A stretch of DNA of 30,687 nt from CAYGTS01 sp964352905. Lineage in GTDB: Bacteria; Pseudomonadota; Gammaproteobacteria; JAHCLG01. The position numbers and the translations under genes are program-made. Position 1 is the first letter of the stretch. The number at the start of each line of letters is the position of its first letter. The stretch lies in assembly GCA_964352905.1 (NCBI GenBank), contig CAYGTS010000014.1, positions 1 through 30,687 on the forward strand, written 5' to 3'. Shown in pieces: positions 7,969 through 15,880 of the stretch. The notes below the pieces were generated by a model. The model saw only the letters and a program-made list of their open reading frames with translations, had not been told where the DNA came from and did no database searches.

Positions 7969-9507
7969 ATGAGTTATCTGGCATTAGCACGTAAATGGCG
8001 ACCCCATGATTTTGCCAGTTTAGTGGGGCAAGACCATGTGCGCTTAGCATTGGAAAACGCTATTACCTTGAATCGCCTTCATCATGCCTTCTTATTCACG
8101 GGCACCCGCGGTGTGGGTAAAACCACCATTGCTCGCATCTTAGCTAAATGTCTTAACTGTGAAACTGCGATCACCGCAACTCCTTGCCAGCAATGCGCAA
8201 CTTGCCAAGCAATCGATCAGGGCCGTTTCATTGATTTAATTGAAGTCGATGCGGCATCCAAAACCAAAGTTGAAGACACGCGCGAACTCTTAGAAAACGT
8301 ACCCTATGCGCCAAGTCGCGGTCGTTTTAAAATTTATTTAATCGATGAAGTGCACATGCTTTCTAATCACAGTTTTAATGCACTGCTAAAAACACTCGAA
8401 GAACCACCGCCGCACGTTAAATTTTTATTTGCCACCACCGAACCACAAAAATTACCGATCACGATTTTATCGCGCTGTTTACAATTTCATTTAAAAAGCA
8501 TTACCGCTGAAAAAATCACCGCACACTTACAAAACATTCTCAGCAGCGAAAACATACCTTATGACACTGCTGCATTGAATTTGATTGCTAAGGCCGCCAA
8601 TGGTTCGATTCGTGATAGTTTAAGCCTGCTTGATCAAGCCATTGCCTATTGCAACAGCGATATTCAATTACAACCACTGCAAAACATGCTAGGTTGTGTT
8701 AATCAAACTGTTTTAGTTGATTTATTGCAGAATGTCGTGGCAAATGATTGCCAAGCCATGTTAAAGATAATTAATGACATGGCTGACTTAAATATTCATT
8801 TTGATACTGCGCTAAGTGATGTATTGCACCTGTTACATCAACTAGCCATTGCTAAACAACTTGGCACGCTCGAAGATAACGCTTTAAACGAATTATTTCA
8901 GCAACTCTCGCCCGAAAGCATTCAACTGTATTATCAAATTGCCTTACACGGGCGCCAAGATTTACCCTTCGCACCGAACCAAAAGCTTGGATTTGAAATG
9001 ACACTACTGCGCATGCTAAGTTTTCAAGTTGCAGCACCCGTAGCAGCCTCATCTGTCACACACACGACCCCAGAAAAAAAAACACTTAAGCAAAGCGTGC
9101 AACTTGATAGTGAAAAATGGCTAAACTTGATTCAACAATTAAGCTTAAGCGGGCCTTTAAAAGCCTTGGCCCAGCATACTCATTTTATCAAGCACCAGCA
9201 AAATACACTGTATCTGAGCGTATCTGAAGAATTTAGCCCATTGCTGAATGAAAATAAAATCAAGCAGTTTACACAAGCGCTACAACCGCACTTCCCTGAA
9301 GCACTGCAATTGCAGATTAGCGTACAAACCGATCATGCCGCCACCACAGCAACCCCTGCCATGCTTTTGAAAAAACAACAACAAGATAAAAAACAAGCGG
9401 CAACTGAGCAATTAAACCAGGATCCACATTTGCAACAAATTCTCAACGAGTTTGATGGGAAACTTATTCCTAACTCTATTAAATTGGTTGATGAACCCGT
9501 AAAATAA
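7969..9507 (+). CDS. dnaX: DNA polymerase III subunit tau (possibly also gamma)
   Basis: DnaX is the ATPase of the clamp loader that places the beta clamp on primed DNA; tau also binds the polymerase core and helicase. The 512-residue protein has Walker A GTRGVGKT (45-52), a zinc-binding cysteine set (Cys61, 64, 73, 76, 79), Walker B with DEVHM (near 126-130) and the SRC motif in ILSRCLQF. After about residue 370 come a linker and a short tau-specific part. A run of nine A at 9074-9082 falls exactly at that junction. dnaX is followed by ybaB and recR, the standard order. Confidence 0.96.
   Translation: MSYLALARKWRPHDFASLVGQDHVRLALENAITLNRLHHAFLFTGTRGVGKTTIARILAKCLNCETAITATPCQQCATCQAIDQGRFIDLIEVDAASKTKVEDTRELLENVPYAPSRGRFKIYLIDEVHMLSNHSFNALLKTLEEPPPHVKFLFATTEPQKLPITILSRCLQFHLKSITAEKITAHLQNILSSENIPYDTAALNLIAKAANGSIRDSLSLLDQAIAYCNSDIQLQPLQNMLGCVNQTVLVDLLQNVVANDCQAMLKIINDMADLNIHFDTALSDVLHLLHQLAIAKQLGTLEDNALNELFQQLSPESIQLYYQIALHGRQDLPFAPNQKLGFEMTLLRMLSFQVAAPVAASSVTHTTPEKKTLKQSVQLDSEKWLNLIQQLSLSGPLKALAQHTHFIKHQQNTLYLSVSEEFSPLLNENKIKQFTQALQPHFPEALQLQISVQTDHAATTATPAMLLKKQQQDKKQAATEQLNQDPHLQQILNEFDGKLIPNSIKLVDEPVK
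9074..9089 (+). promoter_or_regulatory. A9 slippage site in dnaX leading to an early stop
   Basis: The reading frame passes through GAA AAA AAA ACA. Slipping back one base, or adding one A to the transcript, gives AAC ACT TAA, with the stop at 9087-9089. The product would be 373 residues, close to domains I-III. In Thermus thermophilus an A9 tract makes gamma by transcriptional slippage and in Escherichia coli A AAA AAG does so on the ribosome. Use of the site here is inferred from sequence only. Confidence 0.6.
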
Positions 9508-9541
9508 CCCTATATATTTCAACTAGAGGAAAACCCAAACA

Positions 9542-9883
9542 ATGAAACCTGATTTTAAACAATTAATGGAACAAGCGCAAAAAATGCAACAAAACATGCA
9601 GAATGCGCAAAAAGAACTCGCCTCAATGGTCGTGATTGGCCAATCTGGCGGTGGCTTGGTAAAAATTCATTTAAATGGTCGTCATGAAGCCAAAAAATGT
9701 GAAATCGCTTCTAGCCTACTAGATGATAAAGAAGTCTTAGAAGATTTAATCGTTGCCGCCATCAACGATGCCAACAATCAAGTCGAGAAAAAATCACAAG
9801 AAAAAATTGCCAATCTCACGTCTGGTTTGCAATTACCAGCAGATTTTCAAATGCCTCCCTTTGGTGGTGAAGGTGACGCTTAA
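9542..9883 (+). CDS. ybaB: YbaB/EbfC nucleoid-associated protein
   Basis: This is a small dimeric DNA-binding protein of the nucleoid. The 113-residue product has the family features: a long N-terminal helix rich in Met and Gln (KQLMEQAQKMQQNMQNAQKE), a beta core (VVIGQSGGGLVKIHLNGR) and a C-terminal helix with DDKEVLEDLIVAAINDA, followed by a Pro/Gly tail. A ribosome binding site (AGAGGAAA) precedes ATG 9542. It lies 34 bp after dnaX and overlaps the recR start by 11 bp. Confidence 0.95.
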   Translation: MKPDFKQLMEQAQKMQQNMQNAQKELASMVVIGQSGGGLVKIHLNGRHEAKKCEIASSLLDDKEVLEDLIVAAINDANNQVEKKSQEKIANLTSGLQLPADFQMPPFGGEGDA

Positions 9884-10475
9884 GGTTAGCCCCTTAATCG
9901 ATGAACTCATTAATGCGCTGCGCTGTTTACCGGGGGTTGGCCCTAAAACTGCGCAGCGCATGGCCTTTTATTTGTTACAACGCGACCAAAGCGGCGCCAG
10001 CAGACTCGCCCACACTGTGCTTAGCGCGTTGCAAAATATTAAGCATTGCCGCAGTTGTCGTAATCTGTGTGAAAATGAGCAATGCCACATTTGCTTAAAC
10101 CCAAAGCGCGATCAACAATTACTCTGCATTGTTGAATCACCCATGGATGTGCTGGCGATCGAACAAACCACGGTATTTTCTGGCCATTATTTTATTTTGC
10201 ATGGTCACTTATCCCCTCTCGATGGCATTGGGCCTGATCAATTAGGTATTAATGAGTTGCAACATTTATTGGTGACACGCCCGCTCACTGAAGTCATCAT
10301 TGCAACCAATCCAACGGTGGAAGGCGAAGCCACTGCGCACTTTTTACGTGAATTGATCAAACCACTCCAAATCAAAACCACACGTATTGCGCACGGTGTG
10401 CCAATTGGCGGTGAATTAGAATATATCGATGGCGGCACGATTGCTAGGGCCTTAAGTGCGCGCGAGATTATCTAA
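9873..10475 (+). CDS. recR: Recombination mediator RecR
   Basis: RecR works with RecO, and with RecF, to load RecA on SSB-coated gaps. I choose GTG 9873 as start, which overlaps ybaB by 11 bp and gives 200 residues, the usual family length; the frame is open further upstream only as an overlap with ybaB. Helix-hairpin-helix is at about 18-32 (CLPGVGPKTAQRMAF), four zinc-binding Cys at 59-74 (CRSC...CHIC), and the Toprim domain starts near 84 (LCIVESPMDVLAIE). The stop TAA overlaps the next ATG (TAATG), which suggests coupled translation of the following gene. Confidence 0.95.
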   Translation: MTLKVSPLIDELINALRCLPGVGPKTAQRMAFYLLQRDQSGASRLAHTVLSALQNIKHCRSCRNLCENEQCHICLNPKRDQQLLCIVESPMDVLAIEQTTVFSGHYFILHGHLSPLDGIGPDQLGINELQHLLVTRPLTEVIIATNPTVEGEATAHFLRELIKPLQIKTTRIAHGVPIGGELEYIDGGTIARALSAREII

Positions 10476-11179
10476 TGCAACGTAAAGTTCAACTTATCAT
10501 TGTTATTTTATTGCTAAACTCTCTCGCTTATGGCGAGCAAAACTTAACCTACCTCTATCAACAAGCCGTGGTTAAGGCGCAGCAACAACAGCTTGCTAGC
10601 GTGGCTTTACCGGCATTAAGCCACACTCACGATTTAAAACTGATCACATGGACTAATCTGCCCTACGTTCGTGGCACACAAGTCTTAAAAACAGAATTGT
10701 GGGTGGTGGGTGAAAAAGCGTTACAAACAATCTGCCAAACCTTCACGAAAAAATCACTGCCATTACAGATCACGCAACTATTAGGCATGCCGCCATTAAC
10801 ACAATATCAAGGCTGGCACATAGTCGTGCTGAGTGCACCCAATCGCCAAGCGACTATCACACCCAATAATCAAATCAGCGCAGGCATTTATCGCCCGTGT
10901 TATTCCACTAATTCACTTGCAACAACGCAATGCAACTATCATCTTAACCCCAAGACACCGCGCTATGATGTTTGGGTAGCAAAACTGCAGCAACAATGGC
11001 ATGCTTATCCATGGACCGGTTTAGGTTACACCTACAACTGGGCTCCTAATGCGCATTCCAAGATTGGCCTAGCCGAATTCGTGATCACGCCAGGTACTCC
11101 AATCACTGTCGTAAAAATCACAAGCCCTGCCGCATTTTGCCGAACATTTAGCAGTAATTCCCGGCGAGATGTTGAATAA
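10475..11179 (+). CDS. Secreted protein of unknown function, C-terminus rewritten by a MITE
   Basis: I do not recognise this 234-residue protein. It begins with a signal peptide (MQRKVQLIIVILLLNSLAYG, cleavage expected after about residue 20), so it is periplasmic or exported. The mature part has four cysteines (in TICQTF, RPCYS, TQCNYH, AFCRTF), which could form two disulfides. Its ATG overlaps the recR stop. The type B MITE entered at codon CRTFS: joining the flanks with one copy of AACATTTAG gives the ending CRTFSVAYQ and a TAG at 11346-11348. The element replaces this with SSNSRRDVE and a TAA. The change is small, so the protein may still work. Confidence 0.75.
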   Translation: MQRKVQLIIVILLLNSLAYGEQNLTYLYQQAVVKAQQQQLASVALPALSHTHDLKLITWTNLPYVRGTQVLKTELWVVGEKALQTICQTFTKKSLPLQITQLLGMPPLTQYQGWHIVVLSAPNRQATITPNNQISAGIYRPCYSTNSLATTQCNYHLNPKTPRYDVWVAKLQQQWHAYPWTGLGYTYNWAPNAHSKIGLAEFVITPGTPITVVKITSPAAFCRTFSSNSRRDVE

Positions 11180-11323
11180 CTCAAGAACGGTCAGATTTGA
11201 GGCAAGGTCACATTAAAAACACTAAAACACGCGCTTTACACATAATAAATGAGCACATTTTTTAGTGTTTTTAATGTGAGATTGCCCAAATATGGCTGTT
11301 CCTCGCTACACCGGGAATTGCTG
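11152..11323. mobile_element. Type B MITE copy 1 (172 bp, duplication AACATTTAG)
   Basis: Ends are CAGTAATTCCC and GGGAATTGCTG; the perfect 9-bp duplication lies at 11143-11151 and 11324-11332. The inner arms carry CACATTAAAAACACTAAAA and its inverse, with the core on the minus strand relative to the other copies but consistent with its ends. No coding capacity for a transposase exists. It lies in the 3' end of the secreted-protein gene. Confidence 0.93.
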
Positions 11324-11341
11324 AACATTTAGCGTTGCGTA

Positions 11342-12193
11342 TCAGTAGCTTTTCACAAAATCTTGATAAATCTTTAACAAGCGATCGCGCATTGGGCCAA
11401 TTTTACCATCACCAATCCGCTGCCCATTGACTTCAATCACCGCTAAAATTTCACGACTGGTTGAAGTAATCCATGCTTCATCGGCAGCCAGCAATTCAGT
11501 TAACGTAATATCTTTTAACTCACAAGCAATCTTGTTTGCTTTGGCTAAATCAATCACTAAATTACGCGTAACACCGGTTAGCACTCGTTTTGATAAATTC
11601 GCGGTTTTTATGACATTATCTTTAACAATAAACACATTGCTGGTGGCACCCTCTAAGACGAAATCATTTTTTACAATAATTGCTTCATCACAACCAGCAA
11701 GCTTTGCACGTTCTGTCATCAAAATATTGGATAAACGATTAATTGCTTTGATATCACAGCATTCCCAACGCAAATCTTCAAGCGTAATGGCTTTAATAGT
11801 TTTTTGTGAATTCGGTAGCACAGTTTGCACACGCATAAATAACGTTGCTTCATAGGTTTGATTAATCGCATGTTCACGTTTGCTTGCCACACCACGCGTA
11901 ATTTCAATATAAACGGTTTGCAAAGGATGACTGGGGTTACGCTGTAACAGTTGCTCAATAATCGTCATTAATTGCGTTTTACTCACTGGTAGCGTCATAT
12001 AGATTGAGTCTAAACTATACTGTAAACGCTGTAAGTGCTCTTCCAGCAAAAACAAACGCCCGTTATACACTGGAATAACCTCATACACACCATCGCCAAA
12101 TAAAAAACCGCGATCCATTACCGATACCTTGGCTTGTGAAAGTGGTATGAAGTTGCCGTTTAAGTAGATAATTTCAGTTGTGCTCGTCGTCAT
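11342..12193 (-). CDS. dat: D-amino acid aminotransferase, PLP fold type IV
   Basis: The enzyme moves amino groups between D-amino acids and 2-oxo acids, mainly feeding D-Glu/D-Ala to the cell wall. I place the start at ATG 12193, preceded by AGGAAAC, giving 283 residues, the usual length. A longer open frame back to 12352 exists but runs into the neighbouring MITE. Class IV marks are VSVMDRGFLFGDGVYEVIPV near 24-43, the PLP lysine Lys149 in DIKAINRLSN, and LEGATSNVF. The DIK-N-L pattern favours D-aminotransferase over branched-chain aminotransferase or aminodeoxychorismate lyase, but activity cannot be fixed from sequence alone. Confidence 0.85.
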   Translation of the reverse strand: MTTSTTEIIYLNGNFIPLSQAKVSVMDRGFLFGDGVYEVIPVYNGRLFLLEEHLQRLQYSLDSIYMTLPVSKTQLMTIIEQLLQRNPSHPLQTVYIEITRGVASKREHAINQTYEATLFMRVQTVLPNSQKTIKAITLEDLRWECCDIKAINRLSNILMTERAKLAGCDEAIIVKNDFVLEGATSNVFIVKDNVIKTANLSKRVLTGVTRNLVIDLAKANKIACELKDITLTELLAADEAWITSTSREILAVIEVNGQRIGDGKIGPMRDRLLKIYQDFVKSY

Positions 12194-12277
12194 GAGTTGT
12201 TTCCTATCCAAGATAATGTCTATGCGAAAATAATCTAATCCAGTATAATAGCATACTGAATAAAACTGGCTCACAAT

Positions 12278-12452
12278 CAGCAATTCCCGCTGTAGCTGGG
12301 AACAGCCATATTTGGGCAATCTCACGTTAAAAATTTCAAAAAATGTGCTCATTTATTATGTATAAACTCCGCTATTTTTTGAAATTTTTAACGTGACCTT
12401 GCCTCAAATCTGACTGTTCTTGAGTAATCAGACATTACGGCGAGAATCGCTG
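12278..12452. mobile_element. Type B MITE copy 2 (175 bp, duplication GCTCACAAT)
   Basis: Ends are CAGCAATTCCC and GAGAATCGCTG; perfect 9-bp duplications lie at 12269-12277 and 12453-12461. The arms read TCACGTTAAAAATTTCAAAA and its inverse, different from the arms of copies 1, 3 and 4 yet perfectly paired over 22 bp. It lies between the divergent dat and alpha/beta hydrolase genes, 84 bp and 30 bp from their starts. Confidence 0.93.
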
Positions 12453-12482
12453 GCTCACAATCAGCAACGTGGAGAATAATGC

Positions 12483-13868
12483 ATGATCTTAAACCTTGCC
12501 ATGAGCTTCATCCCATGGGTTATCTTTTTTATTTTTGTTAATCCACAAAACATGCAAACCGCGATTATCGTAAGCTTTGTAGCGTTTATCGTTCTTAATG
12601 TACGCGGTTTATTTTATCGCATTGCCTTCGATTGGATCAGTTTTTTGTTTTTTCTCGGCAGTACTCTTTTAGTGTTTGCCATACACGCCAATTGGTACAA
12701 TACTTATTGCTTTCTAATTGGCAATATCGTTTTAATGGCAACTGCTTTGATTTCTTATGCCATTAAAAAGCCTTTTATTGCAAAATATGCCAAGCTTGCC
12801 AGCCCCGTTATCAATTGGCTTGATCCGATTTTTATTAAAACCAACAATATTCTCACCTTAATTTGGGGTGGTATTTTTACTTTTAATGTTTTAACCAGTT
12901 TAATTGCCCTCCCCGTTTATGGTCATACCGTTTTATTTAATTGGGTTGTCTATGTAATTATCATCATCTTAGGCTTATGGTTTACCATGGAATTCCCAGC
13001 GTGGTATCGCCACCGCGAATTACAAAAACTAGGCATTGTGAATCTACACGGTCTGAGTGAAATAGAAGTCGCCGTAGAAAATAATACCTTTGTGGCTTTT
13101 CGTACTATTGGGCAAGGCAAGCCACTCATTTTATTGATGGATGCTAACATGACCATGCATTATTGGGATCCCGAACTCATCAATGGCTTAGCGCAGTCCT
13201 ATCAAGTCGTTATTTTTGAATACCCAGGAATTGGCGCTTCGAATATGGAAGGAGACTTTAATTTAGCCAATTTAACGCAATTTACACTAGCCCTAATTAA
13301 AGAATTAAATCATCCCAAAGTAAATTTATTGGGCTTTGGCTTAGGGGGTTGGATCGCCCAAAAATTTGCACTAGAACATGCTGATCTTGTTGAAAAATTA
13401 GTTTTAATCAACAGCGATTTTGGTGGCGATAACGTTGTGCTGCCACACGAAACCGTCTTAGAATTTCGCGCCAATACCATACTGGCTACACCTGCACAAG
13501 AAACAGCCTTTATTAAATTTTTAATCCCACAAAAACAAATGGGTTTAGTCGCTCCTAAAGTTAAAAATATTATTCATGCGGCTAAACTTGAAGCGCGTTT
13601 AACCAAAAAAGTCACGCTTAACGAAAATAAATTAGCGGAAGAATGGTATTGTGGTGAAGGGGTTTATAACGACTTAGAAAAATTACAAACACCCACGTTA
13701 ATTATATTTGGTATCGAGAATATTGTTATACCCATTGAAAATGGGCAATTGCTTGCCGGCAAAATCCCCAACAATACTTATATTAAATATGAAGAATGTG
13801 GCCACGGTATTTTTTATCAAAAACCCTTAGAGTTAGTGAAAGAGATTAAGCAATTTGTTGATAATTAA
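12483..13868 (+). CDS. Membrane-anchored alpha/beta-hydrolase-fold protein lacking key catalytic residues
   Basis: The 461-residue protein has about five membrane segments in residues 5-170 and then an alpha/beta hydrolase domain (about 200-461). The domain keeps the fold (YQVVIFEYPGIGASN, KVNLLGFGLGGWIAQ, VEKLVLINSDFGG, TLIIFGIENIVIP, ECGHGIFYQKP). However, the nucleophile elbow is GFGLG, with Gly286 where Ser is expected, and the usual acid Asp is Asn413; only His441 remains. The HG oxyanion motif is also absent. It is therefore probably not a hydrolase, or it uses a different chemistry. It shares 14 bp with the next gene, which suggests co-expression. A ribosome binding site (GTGGAGA) precedes ATG 12483. 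Confidence 0.8.
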   Translation: MILNLAMSFIPWVIFFIFVNPQNMQTAIIVSFVAFIVLNVRGLFYRIAFDWISFLFFLGSTLLVFAIHANWYNTYCFLIGNIVLMATALISYAIKKPFIAKYAKLASPVINWLDPIFIKTNNILTLIWGGIFTFNVLTSLIALPVYGHTVLFNWVVYVIIIILGLWFTMEFPAWYRHRELQKLGIVNLHGLSEIEVAVENNTFVAFRTIGQGKPLILLMDANMTMHYWDPELINGLAQSYQVVIFEYPGIGASNMEGDFNLANLTQFTLALIKELNHPKVNLLGFGLGGWIAQKFALEHADLVEKLVLINSDFGGDNVVLPHETVLEFRANTILATPAQETAFIKFLIPQKQMGLVAPKVKNIIHAAKLEARLTKKVTLNENKLAEEWYCGEGVYNDLEKLQTPTLIIFGIENIVIPIENGQLLAGKIPNNTYIKYEECGHGIFYQKPLELVKEIKQFVDN

Positions 13869-14562
13869 CCCTACGCAGTGGCCGCCTGATTATGCGCTGA
13901 AAACGCATCAGCGTTGCAAAAATCCTTTGTTAAAAATTACAGCCAAAGGATTAGAAATTGTTGTGCCACAGCATAAAAAAGTGAATGTCTTGCAACTGCT
14001 TGAAATACATCGCTCCTGGATCCATCAACATTTACCTGCTACCCTTTATCGCAAGCCTATAATTACGCTACCTCGCCAAATTCATTTGCACTGCATTGAA
14101 CAAGTTTGGCAAATTCATTATATTCAACAAACCAGCAATCGCATTAACATCCGTAATGTGAGTCCACAACAATTAACCGTGCGCGGTGACATTGCCAATA
14201 TCACTGCTTGTATAAGAGGTTTAAAACGCTGGTTCATAAAGTATGCAATGCACTTGTTAAGCGAACGATTAGCTTGCCTTGCCCAAAGTATGGGCTTAAC
14301 TTACAGTACTCTCACCATTCGCCAACAAAAAACCATTTGGGGAAGTTGTTCGAAAGAAAAAGCAATCAGTTTAAATTATCAATTAATTTTTTTACCCGCA
14401 GAATTAGCCAACTATGTGATCAGGCATGAATTATGCCACACTATTTATATGGATCATTCTGCGCAATTTTGGCAGTTGTTAAAGCGGTACGAACCCAATA
14501 TGCTGCAACTCAAAAAACAATTAAAAACCGCACAACAATATCTGCCGGCGGTGTTTAACTAA
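13855..14562 (+). CDS. YgjP-like (DUF45) zinc metallopeptidase
   Basis: The 235-residue protein has the family C-terminal half: WGSCS (162-166) followed by VIRHELCHTIYMDHSAQFW, with zinc ligands His191, His195 and probably His201, and catalytic Glu192. The N-terminal part (about 25-110) is the variable beta-rich region of the family. The start is one of two adjacent TTG codons (13855 or 13858), overlapping the upstream gene by 14 or 11 bp; no ATG is available in the conserved frame upstream. The cellular substrate of this family is unknown. The gene ends just before a type A MITE, whose 8-bp duplication starts at the stop codon. Confidence 0.85.
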   Translation: MLIINPTQWPPDYALKTHQRCKNPLLKITAKGLEIVVPQHKKVNVLQLLEIHRSWIHQHLPATLYRKPIITLPRQIHLHCIEQVWQIHYIQQTSNRINIRNVSPQQLTVRGDIANITACIRGLKRWFIKYAMHLLSERLACLAQSMGLTYSTLTIRQQKTIWGSCSKEKAISLNYQLIFLPAELANYVIRHELCHTIYMDHSAQFWQLLKRYEPNMLQLKKQLKTAQQYLPAVFN

Positions 14563-14570
14563 AAAAATGG

Positions 14571-14932
14571 GTAACTGCTCACTCCGTAGCGAGGAACGTC
14601 CATCTTTGGGCTAAAAACGGCAGCAATTCCCTGTGTAGCGAGGAACAGCCATATTTGGGCAACCTCACATTAAAAACACTAAAAAATGTGCTCATTTATT
14701 ATGTATAAACTCCGCTATTTTTTAGTGTTTTTAATGTGACCTTGCCTCAAATCTGACCGTTCTTGAGTTATTCAACATCTCGCCGGGAATGACTGTAAAA
14801 ACGGCGAAAAGCTTTTATCGAAATGCTCATTTATAATGCATAAACTGCGCTTTCTCAAAAATATTTTCGCCATTTTTATCGCCAAATCTGAACGTTCTTG
14901 GTAAACAACAAGCTAAAGGGGCGAGCAGTTAC
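14571..14932. mobile_element. Type A MITE interrupted by a type B MITE
   Basis: The outer element runs from GTAACTGCTC to GAGCAGTTAC and is flanked by AAAAATGG (14563-14570 and 14933-14940). Removing the inner type B element (14621-14795) and one TAAAAACGG restores a type A element of about 178 bp similar to that at 5590-5766, with the core TGCTCATTTATAATGCATAA. It fills the gap between the convergent YgjP-like and truA genes, and its last bases make the truA stop codon. No other gene is seen in this 360-bp stretch. Confidence 0.92.
14621..14795. mobile_element. Type B MITE copy 3, nested in type A (175 bp, duplication TAAAAACGG)
   Basis: Ends are CAGCAATTCCC and GGGAATGACTG; perfect 9-bp duplications lie at 14612-14620 and 14796-14804. 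Arms TCACATTAAAAACACTAAAA pair over 23 bp around the core TGCTCATTTATTATGTATAA. The nesting shows that type B was active after this type A copy had landed. Confidence 0.94.
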
Positions 14933-15705
14933 AAAAATGGTAAATCACGACCGGCAGGAACAGCAAACTCATCCGGGTATTTAACATGCACTAAATATAA
15001 ACCATAAGGTGGTGCTGTGACACCGCCTAAACGGCGATCTTTGGCAAGGAGTACTTCCTTAGCCCAATCTATTGGTTTAAGTTCACTGCCAATTGCAATT
15101 AAAACACCGGCAATATTGCGCACCATGTGATGTAAGAACGCATTCGCCGTAATATCCAGATAAACCAAATGACCACGCCGGATCACGTTTAAGGCGTAAA
15201 TTTCACGCATTGGTGTGCGCGATTGGCATTCCACCGAGCGGTATGACGAAAAATCATGTTCACCAATTAAATCATTCGCAGCCAGCTGCATGCGTTTTTC
15301 ATCAAGTTCATGATAATGCCAAGTGATTTTACTGCGCATGATCGCTGGCCTTAACTGATGATTATAAATGCAGTAAATATAACGCCTGGAAATCGCGCTG
15401 AAACGCGCATGGAAATCTTCTGCTATTTCTTTGGCCCACAGCACTGTGACCGATCGCGGTAAATTTTGATTCACGCCCATGATCCAACTACGCTCAACGC
15501 GTTGTGCGACCGTATCAAAATGCACCACTTGCCCAGTCGCATGCACGCTAGTATCGGTGCGACCGGCACAATGAATTTGGATTTCGTGATTAGCTACCTT
15601 AGCCACTGCTTCTTCAACGTGTTGTTGAATGGTATCGAGATTAGGTTGCTTTTGCCAACCATGAAAAGGACTACCATCATATTCTATACCAAGTGCAATT
15701 CTCAT
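14929..15705 (-). CDS. truA: tRNA pseudouridine(38-40) synthase TruA
   Basis: TruA makes pseudouridine at positions 38, 39 and 40 of many tRNAs. The 258-residue protein has the family start MRIALGIEYDGSPFHGWQKQ, the catalytic aspartate Asp51 in AGRTDTSVHA, and the C-terminal block ITANAFLHHMVRNIAGVLIAIG. The stop codon TAA (14929-14931) lies inside the end of the type A MITE. Joining the flanks without the element gives the ending DLPFF with a TAG, against DLPFL now, so only the last residue changed. The gene stands alone on this strand. Confidence 0.96.
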   Translation of the reverse strand: MRIALGIEYDGSPFHGWQKQPNLDTIQQHVEEAVAKVANHEIQIHCAGRTDTSVHATGQVVHFDTVAQRVERSWIMGVNQNLPRSVTVLWAKEIAEDFHARFSAISRRYIYCIYNHQLRPAIMRSKITWHYHELDEKRMQLAANDLIGEHDFSSYRSVECQSRTPMREIYALNVIRRGHLVYLDITANAFLHHMVRNIAGVLIAIGSELKPIDWAKEVLLAKDRRLGGVTAPPYGLYLVHVKYPDEFAVPAGRDLPFL

Positions 15706-15759
15706 TATGTGATAAAACTCAATTAATCATAAATTGCCGGTACTATAGCATGGAGGAGC

Positions 15760-15781
15760 GGGCTTGCGCAAAAGCAAGCCC
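15760..15781. other. Perfect hairpin upstream of truA
   Basis: GGGCTTGC and GCAAGCCC enclose a 6-base loop. It lies 55 bp upstream of truA and about 100 bp downstream of the small gene on the same strand, so it could be that gene's terminator, but no T-run follows on either strand. Confidence 0.45.
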
Positions 15782-15880
15782 TTAGGATTTAAGAGGATAA
15801 ATTTCTGTATAATTTTGTATAGACTCGTGAGGATCTGCAGATCCAGGCTACTGAAATTTTTTACTTAACGAGGCCGAAAG

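Noticed and set aside
9753..9872. Longer recR reading frame starting inside ybaB
   Set aside because: It only reflects overlap with ybaB; RecR similarity and the family length start at GTG 9873.
11427..11855. 142-residue plus-strand open frame opposite the aminotransferase
   Set aside because: It lies wholly within the conserved dat gene on the other strand and has no ribosome binding site or recognisable motif.
12194..12352. N-terminal extension of the aminotransferase by 53 residues
   Set aside because: The extra codons run into the type B MITE and have no ribosome binding site; the conserved protein begins at ATG 12193, which has AGGAAAC in front and gives the family length.
15831..15844. 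Perfect 14-bp palindrome GGATCTGCAGATCC
   Set aside because: It could bind a dimeric protein, but one short palindrome near no gene start is expected by chance and no second copy was seen.
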